Origin: Geomesophilobacter sediminis | Lineage (GTDB): Bacteria > Desulfobacterota > Desulfuromonadia > Geobacterales > Geobacteraceae | NCBI RefSeq assembly: GCF_016458275.1 | Contig: NZ_JAEMHM010000025.1 | Coordinates: forward strand, 1-64,000 | DNA: 64,000 bases | Direction: 5' to 3' | In this document: positions 25,321 through 34,584 of the stretch, piece by piece | Layout: each line of letters opens with the position of its first letter | Position numbering within the stretch: position 1 is the stretch's first letter | The notes under the pieces: model-generated | Told to the model about the DNA's origin: nothing | Database searches by the model: none | The model's input: the letters and a program-made list of their open reading frames with translations, nothing else | Position numbers and translations under genes: made by a program

Positions 25321-28305
25321 TTATACAGAGGAATGGCCCTGCTCCTGATCTCCACCTAACTGAATCATCTGATCCGTGATCTCGGTGAAGCTCACGTCGT
25401 GACTCACCAGGAAAAGCTGGTCGTACCAGTGCTCGGTGACTTCTTCCTTGCCAAGATCGATGGCGCGAAACGCCTTGGCCAGGTTCTCGCGGCGCTCGGC
25501 ATCGAGATTGGACGTCGGCTCGTCGAAAAACGCGATGCGCGCCCCAATGGTCTGCAAAAGGGCCAGGCGCAGCGCCACGACGGCGCTCATCATCTGGCCG
25601 CCGGAGAGCTGGTCGTCGGACCGCTCCCGCACCGCGCCGTCCGCCATGTCCCGCAGCACCACCTGGTAATTCTCCCCCCAGACCAGTTCCTCGTCGGACT
25701 CGGCGATGCTCCGGTAGATCCGGTCGGCACGGAAGCTGATCTCCTCCCGGAACCGCTCCGAGAGCTGCGCGGAGACGTTCTTGAAGACCTGGTTGCGCAA
25801 AAGCTTTACCATCTCCCCCTGCCGGGCGAGCTTCCCGATGGCGGCGGTCTTCTTCCGTACCTCCTCCGCCATCGCGGTCAGCATCTCGACCTCCCCTTCC
25901 AGCCGTCGGGCGTTCTCCTTCAATCCGGCAAGTTCGGCCTCCAGGGTTGCCATCCGCCCCAGCAGCTGCTCGCGCGCCCCCTTGGCGGCATCGTGCCGCG
26001 CCGGGTCGTAGCTCTGCTTCAGGCTTTCCAGCTCGCCGTGCTTGGCTTCCCGCTCCTGCTGGAGCTGCAGCAGCCGCTGCTGGTAGCGTTCCAGTCGTTC
26101 CTGGTGCGCCGCCAGTTGCTCGGCCGCCGCCTCGTTGGCGATGAACGTGTCGCGGTCCTTTCGGTACCGCTCCAGCTCCCCCTCGGTGCGCGCGATCTGC
26201 GCCGTCACGTCTTCGAGCCGGGAAAGCTCGCCCAGCCGGGCCTGGAGCGTCTCCTGAAGCTCCCGCACCCGCTCGTCCCGTGCGGCGATCGCCTTCTCCC
26301 GGACGGCGAGCCTTTCCTTGCGGGCCGACAGCTCGGTCCGGAAACGACCGAGCTCGTTACCGTTAGCGTCCAGCCCGGCTTTTTTGCGCTCCACCGCGAG
26401 TACCGGCTCCCGAGCTGCGGCCTGCTCCCGGTTCAGGTCCGCCTCGACCTTGGCCGCCAGCGTTTTAAGCTTCCTCCCCCACGTTTCCAGCTGCTCGCGC
26501 CGCTCAGCAGGGGTCCCCGCCAGATCGAGAACGACCGCCCCCGCCGGCACCTGGGCCAGGGAGGTCGACGCGAGAAAGGCGTTGAGCGTTTCCAGGATCA
26601 GCTTCGGCGCCATCTGTTCCCGCCGTTCGGCAAACTCCCGCTCCAGCTGCGCTTTTTCTGCTTCGAGCTTCGCCAGATCGGCGGCGGTCGTCTCGATGGC
26701 CACCAGTTCGTTCGCGGCACGTTCGGCAGCGGTCAGGGCAGCGGCGAGATCGGCGGATTTCGCCTCCAGTTGGGAAATTTCGCGGTCCAGCCGAGCAATC
26801 CGGTCGCTGAACGGGTCGGCGCCCCCTCCGGTCTCGAGGTTGCGGCAGGGCTCGCCAAAGAAGGGACACTCCCCGGCCGACAGTTTCTCCTTCCCTTCCA
26901 GAAGGCTCTGCTTCTGGCCGAGCAGCCGCGCTTTCCCCGCCTGGACCTCGTCGAGCTGTCGCTTCAGCGCCGGGGCCTCGGCGGCCGCGCGGCGCACCGC
27001 GTCGGCACCGGAAACGGTCCGCTCCTTGTCCCCGGCTTCCCGGGCCAGTGCCGCCTGGCGATCGAGCGCCGTCAAAAGATAGGGGAGCCTGGTATCGATC
27101 TGGAGCAGCGGCAGGGATTTGAAACCGGCCAGCGCCGCCTCGGTGGCGGCCAATCCCCGGCGAGCTGCCGACTCCTCCTGCTGCAGCGCGCCGCGCGCCT
27201 CGGTCAGCGCGAGTTCCTCGCGGGAAAGCTTCACCGCGTCGGCGTCGATACCCTGGCGCAGCTCGGCAACCTCGCGGGCCTCGGCGTCCCGGGTGGCGCA
27301 AAGGGCGGAAAGTTCCTTCTCAATTTCGCCCTTTTTCCGCTCCAGTTGGAGTTTGGCCTGTTCCTTGGTCCGCAACTCCTTCAGCTCCTGCTCGGCCCGG
27401 TCGAAGCATTCCTTTCCCGCGCGGGCCGAGCCCAGAACGACCGATGCGGCGCGCGACTGCTCCACCAGCGTCTGCTGGCTCGCCACGTGCTCCTTGCCGG
27501 AGCCGATCCGCTCTTCCAGCGCCTGCACCTCGGCCTGGGCCGCGTCCAGGCGCCCCTTTTCCCCGTCCAGCGCGGCGATGCGCGCCGACACCTCGGCGAC
27601 CTCGGCCTGGCGGGCGCTCAGCTCCCCCACCTTTTCCTGCTCGCCCACCTTGAGCGCCTTGAGCTCCTGGACCCGCTCGGGCAGCGCCGCCACCTGCTCT
27701 TCTCTTCCCGCGATCTCGGCCTTGAGCACCTCGCTGCGGGACTGGATGGCCGAGGCGATCGACTTGGTGCCGTCGTAGGTACGGCGCCAGGCGTCGATGC
27801 CCAGGATCTGGTCAAAGGCGTTCTGACGCGCGGTCGGCTGCTTGATGACGAAGGGGCCGAGGAAGTCGTTCTGGAAAGGACCGATCACCAGCTTGAACTG
27901 GTCGGCCAGGGAGCGCCCGTTGTTCAGCCCGAGCAGGGTCGCGATCCTCGTCTCGGTCTCCTGCAGGTTGGCATGTTCCTCGATCTCGAAGTCGTCCCCC
28001 TGCCTTTTGGCCAAAAGCCACTTGGCGGCCGGGCCGACGGTCCGGGTCACCCGGTACAGCTCGCCGTCGGCGGGCTCGAAGACTACCGAGATCTCCCCTT
28101 TTTTGGCCCCGATCGAGAGGAAGCGGTCCGCCTTGGTGACGAAATCCTGGGCGCTCACGCCGAAAAGCGCATACCCGATCGCCTCGAAGATGGTGCTCTT
28201 GCCGGCGCCGTTGGGGCCGGAAAGGACGTTGATCCCGGGACTGAAGGTAAGTTCCGTGTCGCGGTGGGATTTGATGTTCTTGAGCCGGATGGATACTAGG
28301 CGCAC
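25321..28305 (-). CDS. sbcC: SbcC/Rad50-type ATPase
   Basis: A 994-residue ABC-ATPase with long coiled coils. Walker A GPNGAGKST (about residues 31-39) is near the N terminus; the signature LSGGQ and Walker B IAFFDEPTSNLD are near the C terminus. Two coiled-coil arms flank a central hook near residue 480. The hook reads CPFFGEPC, six residues between cysteines, instead of the usual Rad50/SbcC CxxC. With SbcD it forms the MRX-type nuclease that processes hairpins and protein-blocked ends. The GTG start at 28305 follows GGGAGG; an ATG at 28317 is the alternative. It overlaps sbcD. Confidence 0.9.
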   Translation of the reverse strand: MRLVSIRLKNIKSHRDTELTFSPGINVLSGPNGAGKSTIFEAIGYALFGVSAQDFVTKADRFLSIGAKKGEISVVFEPADGELYRVTRTVGPAAKWLLAKRQGDDFEIEEHANLQETETRIATLLGLNNGRSLADQFKLVIGPFQNDFLGPFVIKQPTARQNAFDQILGIDAWRRTYDGTKSIASAIQSRSEVLKAEIAGREEQVAALPERVQELKALKVGEQEKVGELSARQAEVAEVSARIAALDGEKGRLDAAQAEVQALEERIGSGKEHVASQQTLVEQSRAASVVLGSARAGKECFDRAEQELKELRTKEQAKLQLERKKGEIEKELSALCATRDAEAREVAELRQGIDADAVKLSREELALTEARGALQQEESAARRGLAATEAALAGFKSLPLLQIDTRLPYLLTALDRQAALAREAGDKERTVSGADAVRRAAAEAPALKRQLDEVQAGKARLLGQKQSLLEGKEKLSAGECPFFGEPCRNLETGGGADPFSDRIARLDREISQLEAKSADLAAALTAAERAANELVAIETTAADLAKLEAEKAQLEREFAERREQMAPKLILETLNAFLASTSLAQVPAGAVVLDLAGTPAERREQLETWGRKLKTLAAKVEADLNREQAAAREPVLAVERKKAGLDANGNELGRFRTELSARKERLAVREKAIAARDERVRELQETLQARLGELSRLEDVTAQIARTEGELERYRKDRDTFIANEAAAEQLAAHQERLERYQQRLLQLQQEREAKHGELESLKQSYDPARHDAAKGAREQLLGRMATLEAELAGLKENARRLEGEVEMLTAMAEEVRKKTAAIGKLARQGEMVKLLRNQVFKNVSAQLSERFREEISFRADRIYRSIAESDEELVWGENYQVVLRDMADGAVRERSDDQLSGGQMMSAVVALRLALLQTIGARIAFFDEPTSNLDAERRENLAKAFRAIDLGKEEVTEHWYDQLFLVSHDVSFTEITDQMIQLGGDQEQGHSSV

Positions 28306-29561
28306 GGTCCCTCCCATCCTTCGAGCAGCCCGAGGAGATCGTCACCCTCGGCATCACCTTTCAGCACGCGGTCCCGAAGCGCCAGGCACAAATCGACCAT
28401 CTCGGTCTCCCGCCCCTTGAACTGGTCGTGCGCCCCCACCAGTTCGGCGAGGACGTCGCGCTCGATCTCGGCCAGGCTTTTTTTGACCGTCTCCCCCTCC
28501 CCCCCCTTGGCCACCAGGGAAAGATGGTTTTTTACCTCGATATGCAACGGACGGCAGACTTCCTCGACGGCAAGGCGCAACCTCTCCCGCCCCAGCTCGA
28601 AAGGATGGAAGCGGACCCGGCCGGCAAGGCGGATTTCGAGGAGGACCCGGCGGGAATCCTCGATCCCCGCGAGCTTCTCCCCAAGTTGCGCCGCGAGCCG
28701 GGAGAGCGCCTCGTCCACGTTTTCCGCCCCTTCCAGGTCGATCTTGGTGACGAGCATCGGCCGCGGCGCGGTGGTCCGGAACTCGTGGGAGATCGGCCCC
28801 GCCTCGGGGAATTCCACCAGGTAGTATCCCTTGTCGTAGCGCTCCTCACCGAAGTTGACGCAGTCCGGCGACCCGGGATTGAAGCCGTAGGGCCGCCCCT
28901 CCGGAGTCTTGATCAGGTACGGCTTGTGGCCGTGCCCCAGCGCGAGGTAGTCGAAACAATGGGCCAGAGGCAAGGCGTCGTCCGGATGGATGTTGCCGAT
29001 CTCGACCGGCGAATAGCTCCAGATGCCGACGTGGAAAAGGAGGATGTTGCGCCGGGTCTGCACCGCGTCGCAGATCCGCTCCACGTGGGCGGCCGCTTGG
29101 GAGCCGATGTACCCCAGGCCGTAGATGTTCACCCCGCCGACCTCGATCCGGCCGCCGGAGCCGGTTTCCCGGTCGAAGGGTTCGAAGCGGTAGCCCCCCT
29201 CGGAGGTCCGTTCCGGGCGCAGCAGGTGCAGGTAACCCAGTTGGGAAAGCGCCTCCATCCAGGAGATGCTGTCCCGGCGGTGGATCCAGTCGTGGTTTCC
29301 TTCCACGGCAATGCAGGGAATCCCCGCCTCGCGCAACGGCTGCAGCAGTTCGATGGTGCGCGCAAAGGTCTTGGGCAGGATCTGGCCGGTATGGAAGAGG
29401 TCCCCCCCCACCAGCACGAAATCGACCTGCTGCGCGATGGCATCGGCGACGATCCCCCGGAAGGTATCGAAGAAGTCTCCGTAGCGCTCCGCCTCGCAGC
29501 CGGCAAACCGGTAGGTCTTGCCGAGATGGATGTCGGAGGTATGGATGAAACGGACGGTCAT
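28296..29561 (-). CDS. sbcD: SbcD/Mre11-type nuclease
   Basis: A 421-residue calcineurin-like phosphoesterase. Metal motifs are visible: SDIHLG (residues 9-14), GGDLFHTG (about 52-59), GNHDW (about 88-92) and LALGHGHKP (about 208). The C-terminal third is the capping and SbcC-binding region. It is the nuclease subunit partner of the overlapping sbcC. The ATG at 29561 was chosen. Confidence 0.93.
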   Translation of the reverse strand: MTVRFIHTSDIHLGKTYRFAGCEAERYGDFFDTFRGIVADAIAQQVDFVLVGGDLFHTGQILPKTFARTIELLQPLREAGIPCIAVEGNHDWIHRRDSISWMEALSQLGYLHLLRPERTSEGGYRFEPFDRETGSGGRIEVGGVNIYGLGYIGSQAAAHVERICDAVQTRRNILLFHVGIWSYSPVEIGNIHPDDALPLAHCFDYLALGHGHKPYLIKTPEGRPYGFNPGSPDCVNFGEERYDKGYYLVEFPEAGPISHEFRTTAPRPMLVTKIDLEGAENVDEALSRLAAQLGEKLAGIEDSRRVLLEIRLAGRVRFHPFELGRERLRLAVEEVCRPLHIEVKNHLSLVAKGGEGETVKKSLAEIERDVLAELVGAHDQFKGRETEMVDLCLALRDRVLKGDAEGDDLLGLLEGWEGPCA

Positions 29562-29737
29562 GGATTAGGGCTCCGCGGAAAATGGATCGTTCTTGTATAC
29601 CGCCGGGCACCGGGGCAAGTCAAGGAACCTTCCGGTGTTACGGCAAGGCGGGTTCATTGACAGCACCGCAACATTATATAGATTTAATCTGTCCTGAAAC
29701 CCGGGATCTACGCCGCCTGACCCGCAAGGAGACCGAA

Positions 29738-30529
29738 ATGAAAGGGAAACCGTGCCGGACCTTGATACTGACCCTGGCAGCCACTCTGACCATCTGCGCC
29801 CTCCTGGCAGCAGGTTGCGCCCTGACCCACCACACCGAGGCGCTGCCGAAGACAAACCTGCCGGTGCTGGAAGACGATTTGCGCAAGGCACAGTCGCAGG
29901 TCGAAGCCACGCAAGACGCCATGCAGGAGCTCAGTTCGGCCCAGGAGTTCGACGTGGCGGAGCTTTTTGCCGAGTACGTCGCAACGGCTGAGTTGATGGA
30001 CCGCACCAGGGACCAGATGAACCGGCACCTGGAGCAGTTGCGGGTGCAGGGGATCGATTACTTCACGGAATGGGCCAAGGACCGGGGCAACTACGTCAAT
30101 CCGAAGATCCGGATGCTGAACCAGGACCAGATCAACGACCTGAGCCAGCCGTTTGCGGGAATAACCGACGAGGGGGACAAGGTCCGCCGGGCGCTGACCC
30201 CGTTTGCGTTCGACGTGGATCAGTTGCGCGACAGCTCCCCGCCAACGCCGAGAAAGATCGACTACCTGGATTTTCTGATCAAGAAAGGGCAAAACGACGC
30301 CGAAAGCCTCAGCGACGCGATCGACCTGGCCTTGGTCCAGGTCCGCCTGGCTCGGGCTCAGCTGGCACAGATCGTCGTTCCTTCGGCGGCGGAGCAGAGG
30401 ATGCAGCAATCGGCGCCGGGCGGGGTCAGCCCGGCTCCGCCGGAAGAAGGTGCGGCGCCGGAGCAGCCGGTCCAGGAAGGGCCGCGCCGGATGGACCAGC
30501 CGGGACTCCGACGGATGGAGCAGAGGTAA
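29738..30529 (+). CDS. coiled-coil lipoprotein
   Basis: A 263-residue predicted outer-membrane or periplasmic lipoprotein. The signal peptide ends in the lipobox LAAGC, with the lipidated Cys at about residue 27. A helical, glutamine- and acid-rich region follows (about 40-220) and then a Pro/Gly/Gln-rich tail. AAGGAG lies 7 bases before the ATG, which rules out the longer open frame from 29582. It is the only plus-strand gene in this block and probably has its own promoter. The family was not recognised with confidence. Confidence 0.75.
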   Translation: MKGKPCRTLILTLAATLTICALLAAGCALTHHTEALPKTNLPVLEDDLRKAQSQVEATQDAMQELSSAQEFDVAELFAEYVATAELMDRTRDQMNRHLEQLRVQGIDYFTEWAKDRGNYVNPKIRMLNQDQINDLSQPFAGITDEGDKVRRALTPFAFDVDQLRDSSPPTPRKIDYLDFLIKKGQNDAESLSDAIDLALVQVRLARAQLAQIVVPSAAEQRMQQSAPGGVSPAPPEEGAAPEQPVQEGPRRMDQPGLRRMEQR

Positions 30530-30550
30530 TTCCCCCTGAGCCAGCCCCAA

Positions 30551-30595
30551 TTCCCCCCTCCCCTTCAAGGGGAGGGTCGGGGTGAGAATGGGGTT
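30551..30595. repeat. CCCCTCCCCTTCAAGGGGAGGG / GGGTGAGAATGGGG element
   Basis: A copy of the element also found at 5985-6176 and 14493-14577, between two converging genes. The gap 30530-30671 otherwise shows no gene. Confidence 0.65.
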
Positions 30596-30671
30596 CGGCT
30601 GCTTGGAAAGCCGGCATCCCCCCTTGAAGAAGGAGGGACGCATCAGCAGATGAGCAAGGACAACCCCTTCC

Positions 30672-31139
30672 CTACCCGTTACCCTTTCTCAGCGTCAGCC
30701 CCTTGATGAAGTTCCGCAGGATCTGGTCGCCGCACGCCTTGTAATTTGACTGTCCCTTGGCGCGGAACAGGGCGCTCAGCTCCGAACGGGACACCGGGAA
30801 TCCCGCCAGCTTGAACACCGCCAGCATGTCTTCCTCACGCAATTCCAGGGCAATCCTCAGTTTTCTCAGGATCAGGTTGTTGCCCAGCTTTTCCGTCGTC
30901 TTCCCCCCGCCCCCGACCTCCCGCTTGCCGCGCTTCAGGGCGATCAGGCCGTCCAGAAAAGCGTCCAGGGTGGCCAGGTCGCAGGGCACAAAGCCTTCCT
31001 CGGTTTCCTTTTTCAAAAGGGCGATCACTTCCGGGCCTTTCAGCTCCACCCCGCTCAGCCGGAAGATCTCCGACACGGTCGGGTTGTTCAGATCCAGCGC
31101 GTAACGGAGCCGCCGCAGTACATCGTTGTTATCCAGCAT
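30672..31139 (-). CDS. DUF1456 (YehS-like) protein
   Basis: A 155-residue protein made of two similar DUF1456 halves: NDVLRRLRYALDLNNPTVSEIF at residues 4-25 and NNLILRKLRIALELREEDMLAVFKLAG at about 86-112. The function of the family is not known. AGGTAG precedes the ATG. The linker between the halves is Lys/Gly-rich. Confidence 0.85.
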   Translation of the reverse strand: MLDNNDVLRRLRYALDLNNPTVSEIFRLSGVELKGPEVIALLKKETEEGFVPCDLATLDAFLDGLIALKRGKREVGGGGKTTEKLGNNLILRKLRIALELREEDMLAVFKLAGFPVSRSELSALFRAKGQSNYKACGDQILRNFIKGLTLRKGNG

Positions 31140-31230
31140 TTCGCTACCTCATCTACCTACGGAGTGCGCTCCGCAGGTTCATCCTCGAATTTCCTACGTA
31201 GGGCAGCATGCTGCGCCCGTCGGACCGACG

Positions 31231-31262
31231 TTAATTCGCCCCTGGAAAGGCGCTCCCACAGG
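31231..31262. repeat. partial REP-like element
   Basis: CCTGGAAAGGCGCTCCCACAGGG is a half copy of the inverted repeat found at 2929-3011 and 4010-4093. Confidence 0.65.
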
Positions 31263-31319
31263 GTTGGCCAGCAGGGGTGGTAACCGGCGGTATCAACTTC
31301 GTGAGACCAGGTAAGGGTA

Positions 31320-31353
31320 CGAAAAAAGGCGCCCCTTGCGGAGCGCCTTTTTT
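31320..31353 (-). terminator. bidirectional intrinsic terminator
   Basis: A GGCGC(CCCTTGCGGA)GCGCC stem with A-runs and T-runs on both sides, just downstream of the 31371-32228 gene. Confidence 0.75.
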
Positions 31354-31370
31354 AACCGTTCCTGCTGCCA

Positions 31371-32228
31371 CTACCTTCTGAGCAGCTTGATGATCGCGGA
31401 GAAATCCTCCTCACCCCTGCCGTCGGCGTCCGCCTGGGCGTAGAGCTTGCGGGCGGTCTCGGCGGCCGGAAGCTCGAGACCGAACTTCTGGGCGGCTTCG
31501 AGAACCCGCTCCAGCTGGCTGTGGACGTACTTGAGCGCGAGGTTGCGGCTGAAGTCGCCGCGGGCGATGCTGCGACCCTTGGAGTGGAAAAGCGGCGAAG
31601 CAACCCCGCCGGAGTCGAGCACCTCCAGGATCTTGTCCGGGGTGAACCCCATCTTGTTACCCATCACCAGCCCCTCGGAGAGGGAGACCAGGAGCTCGGC
31701 CTGCAGCATGTTGACGATCATCTTCATGCGGGTCGCGTCACCGACCTTGCCGATATGGATGATGTTGAGGCCGAAGTAGGAGAACGGCTCACGGCAGCGG
31801 CCCAAAAGCGCCTCGTCGCCACCGGCGAGGATAGTGAGCAGGCCGTTGGCGGCGTGCTCCTTGCTCCCCCAGACCGGCGCCTCGAGGAACATGGCGCGGC
31901 GCTTGACCGCTTCTTTGGACATCCGCTCGATGGTCTCGGGGCAGTGGGTTCCCATGTCGACGAAGATGGTGCCGGGATCGATCCCCTCGAGCACCCCTTC
32001 GGCGCCGAAGACGATCTGCTCGCTTTCCGGAACGATGACGATCACCAGATCCTGGCCCTTGGCGGTCTCCTTGGCAGAAGAACCGACCTTGACGCCGAGC
32101 TTGCCCAGCGCGGCTGCCGCTTCGGCATCCTCGTCCCAAACGGTCAAGGCATAGTCCGATTTGGCCAGGTTCTCGGCCATGTGCTTCCCAACGGTCCCCA
32201 AACCAACAAATCCGATCTTTTTCAGCAT
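31371..32228 (-). CDS. beta-hydroxyacid dehydrogenase family oxidoreductase
   Basis: A 285-residue NAD(P)-dependent enzyme of the 3-hydroxyisobutyrate dehydrogenase / glyoxylate-succinic semialdehyde reductase group. Seen: N-terminal GLGTVG nucleotide motif (residues 9-14), the substrate segment GTHCPETI (about 93-100), APVWGSKEHAANG (about 117-129) and the catalytic lysine in ATRMKMIVNML (about 170). It may reduce succinic semialdehyde or glyoxylate; the substrate cannot be fixed from sequence. GGGGGAG precedes the ATG. It is followed by a strong terminator. Confidence 0.85.
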   Translation of the reverse strand: MLKKIGFVGLGTVGKHMAENLAKSDYALTVWDEDAEAAAALGKLGVKVGSSAKETAKGQDLVIVIVPESEQIVFGAEGVLEGIDPGTIFVDMGTHCPETIERMSKEAVKRRAMFLEAPVWGSKEHAANGLLTILAGGDEALLGRCREPFSYFGLNIIHIGKVGDATRMKMIVNMLQAELLVSLSEGLVMGNKMGFTPDKILEVLDSGGVASPLFHSKGRSIARGDFSRNLALKYVHSQLERVLEAAQKFGLELPAAETARKLYAQADADGRGEEDFSAIIKLLRR

Positions 32229-32357
32229 GCTCCCCCCAAAGTTCCCGATGCCGCACCGGCACCGGAGGATATCATTCGCTTGCTAAGGCGACGTAGGTTA
32301 ATTCGTCTGTGGAAAGTTCTCATTATACTTACAACTACTTGTCCTGCAACGGCGAAC

Positions 32358-33020
32358 CTACCGGAATTTCTTCACCCCGACCCGGTCGCACCACGGGGCA
32401 AGCGGGCAGGTACTGCAGCGCGGCGTGACCGGCAGGCACTGGTTTTGCCCGAAGGTGACCAAAAGGTCGTTGATCGGGATCCAGTACTCCCTGGGGAGTT
32501 TTTCCCGCAGCGCCGTCTCGGTGGCGGCGGGGGTCGCGGTACTTACGTAACCCCAGCGGTTGCAGATCCGGTGCACGTGGATGTCGACGCAGATGCCGGG
32601 CTTGTCGTATCCCAGCGTCACGACCAGGTTCGCCGTCTTTCGCCCCACCCCTTTGAACTTCAGCAGTTCGTCGATCTCGTCCGGGACCTTCCCGCCGTAA
32701 TTCTCCACCAGTTCCTTGGCTATCTGCTGCAACTGGGCGGCCTTGTTCCGGTAGAACCCGACCGGGAAGATCGCTTCCTCGATCGTGGTCACCTCCAGCG
32801 CGGCGAGGTCCTTCGGGTTGTCGGCGAGCCGGAAGAGACGCTTTGAGGCCGCGGCGGTGGTTTCGTCGCGGGTACGCAGGGACAGGATGCAGGAGACCAG
32901 GACCTTGAACGGGGACCGGTCGTTGGCAATGATGGTCACCGCCGGGGTCTGCCACTGCTGGACCACCTCGGCGAGAACGGCCATCGCCCGGTGAATCTCG
33001 TCCCCTTTCAGTTGAGCCAC
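32358..33020 (-). CDS. nth: endonuclease III
   Basis: A 220-residue DNA glycosylase/AP lyase for oxidised pyrimidines. Visible: helix-hairpin-helix with catalytic Lys in KFKGVGRKTANLV (about residues 115-127), catalytic Asp in CVDIHVHR (about 143), and a C-terminal C-x6-C-x2-C-x5-C cluster for the [4Fe-4S] centre (CLPVTPRCSTCPLAPWC). The GTG start at 33020 lacks a clear ribosome site; an ATG 12 codons downstream is possible. It overlaps the upstream small membrane gene. Confidence 0.93.
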   Translation of the reverse strand: MAQLKGDEIHRAMAVLAEVVQQWQTPAVTIIANDRSPFKVLVSCILSLRTRDETTAAASKRLFRLADNPKDLAALEVTTIEEAIFPVGFYRNKAAQLQQIAKELVENYGGKVPDEIDELLKFKGVGRKTANLVVTLGYDKPGICVDIHVHRICNRWGYVSTATPAATETALREKLPREYWIPINDLLVTFGQNQCLPVTPRCSTCPLAPWCDRVGVKKFR

Positions 33021-33289
33021 CGGTTTCGGGCGATCCGCATCATCAGGACCCCGAAGATGGAGAGCCCGAGCCCGCCGAAGACCAGGAGCATCCCGAAGCT
33101 GCGTCCGTCGCCGAAGGAAAGAAACGGCCGGTTTCTCATGAAGAAAAAGCAGCCCAGCCCGGAAAAGGTGGCGAGCCCGCCGGCAACGAACACCGACAGC
33201 GCGGCTCCTGCAATGGCTACCGACGACTTTGCCGTCCGGGACCCGACTACCGATTGGGCTTTCGCCTTATTGTTCTTCAGTTCATTCAC
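33008..33289 (-). CDS. small membrane protein
   Basis: A protein of up to 93 residues with two hydrophobic helices (about 24-47 and 64-84) linked by a short loop. No family was recognised. Its end overlaps nth by 13 bases, suggesting coupled expression. The start is uncertain: the GTG at 33289 has a purine run too close to it. Confidence 0.5.
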   Translation of the reverse strand: MNELKNNKAKAQSVVGSRTAKSSVAIAGAALSVFVAGGLATFSGLGCFFFMRNRPFLSFGDGRSFGMLLVFGGLGLSIFGVLMMRIARNRWLN

Positions 33290-33432
33290 CCTTCATCGCC
33301 TGCCCGCACTGATCGTGTTTCTTTTTTCCGCACGCTCCATGCAATTACAAACAGGGCGATCCCTAAATGATTGGTATGTTTTAGCAGAAGCGCCAGTTTA
33401 AGGCAACTTCTATTTGAAACAGTGTTATTTCT

Positions 33433-33460
33433 TTGCACCACATAGTAAACCGCCTATACT
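33433..33460 (+). promoter_or_regulatory. sigma-70-like promoter for the PHP gene
   Basis: TTGCAC and TATACT separated by 16 bases, 70 bases upstream of the PHP start codon. Confidence 0.6.
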
Positions 33461-33529
33461 GAAGCTTCCGCCGGCTCGGGACCGGAGCGGTCCGGGAGGC
33501 GGAAATGATCCGAAAAAGGGAGTATCCAG

Positions 33530-34384
33530 ATGCACGGTTACGTAGATTTGCACCTTCATTCCACCTATTCCGACGGGGTGTTTGCTCCTGCGGTGCTGAT
33601 CGACAAGGCCGCCGCTTTGGGGCTCAAGGCAATCGCCATCGCGGACCACGACACCGTCGACGGGGTCGATGAAGCCCTGGAGTACGGAAAGAGCGCCGGG
33701 GTGGAGGTTCTCCCCGCGATCGAGTTCTCGGTCGAGTTCGGCAACTACCACGACGTCCACCTTTTGGGATACCTGATGGACCACCGGGACGCGGGGCTCA
33801 AGGAGATTCTGGGCACCTTCCGGGAGCGGCGGGAAACGCGCGTGGACGCCATCGTGGAGCGGATCAACGAGAAACTGGCCCGCGAAGGGCGCCAACCGAT
33901 TTCGGCCCAGGAAGCGGCGTCGCTTGCCGAGGGGAGTATCGGCCGGCCGCACATCGCCCAGATCCTTTTGCAAAGGGGGTACGCGAGCGACATGCAGGAT
34001 GCCTTCAAGAGCTACCTCATCCCCTGCAACGTCCCGAAGCAGTATTTCGCCATCGACGAGGCGATCGCGACCGTGCGCCGTCTGGGCGGGGTGGCGATCC
34101 TGGCACACCCGGTCAGCATCAGCAAGGAGCGCGAGGTACTGGAAAGCGTCGTGTCCCGTTTGCAGGGGCTGGGTCTGGACGGCGTCGAGGCGTTCAACAA
34201 CATCTGCAGCGATCAGGAGAGCGCCTTTCTCCGTTCCCTGGCCGCACGCCACGGGATGATCTGGACCGGCGGCTCCGACTTCCACGGGATCGAGGAAGGG
34301 ATCGAGATCGGTTCGGGACGGGGGTCCATGGTGGTGCCGTACGACTGCGTCACCGAGTTGAAAAGGATCCAGGCCGGCCGGTAA
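33530..34384 (+). CDS. PHP-domain phosphatase (RnmA/TrpH-like)
   Basis: A 284-residue PHP phosphoesterase. Metal-binding motifs HLHSTYSDG (residues 7-15), IADHDT (about 38-43), PAIEFS (about 62-67) and the C-terminal GSDFHG (about 245-250) are all present. Relatives hydrolyse 3',5'-nucleoside bisphosphates or 5' ends of short RNAs. An AGGGAG ribosome site, an upstream sigma-70-like promoter and a strong downstream terminator make it a single-gene unit. Confidence 0.88.
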   Translation: MHGYVDLHLHSTYSDGVFAPAVLIDKAAALGLKAIAIADHDTVDGVDEALEYGKSAGVEVLPAIEFSVEFGNYHDVHLLGYLMDHRDAGLKEILGTFRERRETRVDAIVERINEKLAREGRQPISAQEAASLAEGSIGRPHIAQILLQRGYASDMQDAFKSYLIPCNVPKQYFAIDEAIATVRRLGGVAILAHPVSISKEREVLESVVSRLQGLGLDGVEAFNNICSDQESAFLRSLAARHGMIWTGGSDFHGIEEGIEIGSGRGSMVVPYDCVTELKRIQAGR

Positions 34385-34388
34385 GGGC

Positions 34389-34490
34389 CGGGCGCCGGGA
34401 AAGGCGCTCCCGCAGGGTAGGCAACGGCCTGCTTATTTACGGGCCGACGGAGAAGAGATATTTGATCGCGACAAGAATGTCGCTCCTATA
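34389..34490. repeat. degenerate REP-like element
   Basis: Two pieces of the family at 2880-3071 are recognisable: GGGAAAGGCGCTCCCGCAGGGTAGGCAAC and GATCGCGACAAGAATGTCGCTCCTA, in the same order and spacing. Confidence 0.7.
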
Positions 34491-34503
34491 CGGCACTCCG
34501 GAC

Positions 34504-34553
34504 GCGCGAAAGGGGGATAAGCCTGCCCGGTTTATCCCCCTTTCGCGTTTTTG
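34504..34553 (+). terminator. strong intrinsic terminator
   Basis: GCGAAAGGGGGATAA / TTTATCCCCCTTTCGC forms a long stem followed by T5, downstream of the PHP gene and facing the convergent gene at 34585. Confidence 0.9.
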
Positions 34554-34584
34554 TTTATGGTGCCCTCTGGGCCGGTCCTTCGGC

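Noticed and set aside
25399-28299. 966-residue open frame on the plus strand
   Set aside because: It is exactly antisense to sbcC. High GC leaves opposite frames open; the composition (many Gly, Arg, Leu, Pro) has no domain logic, while the minus frame has clear SbcC motifs.
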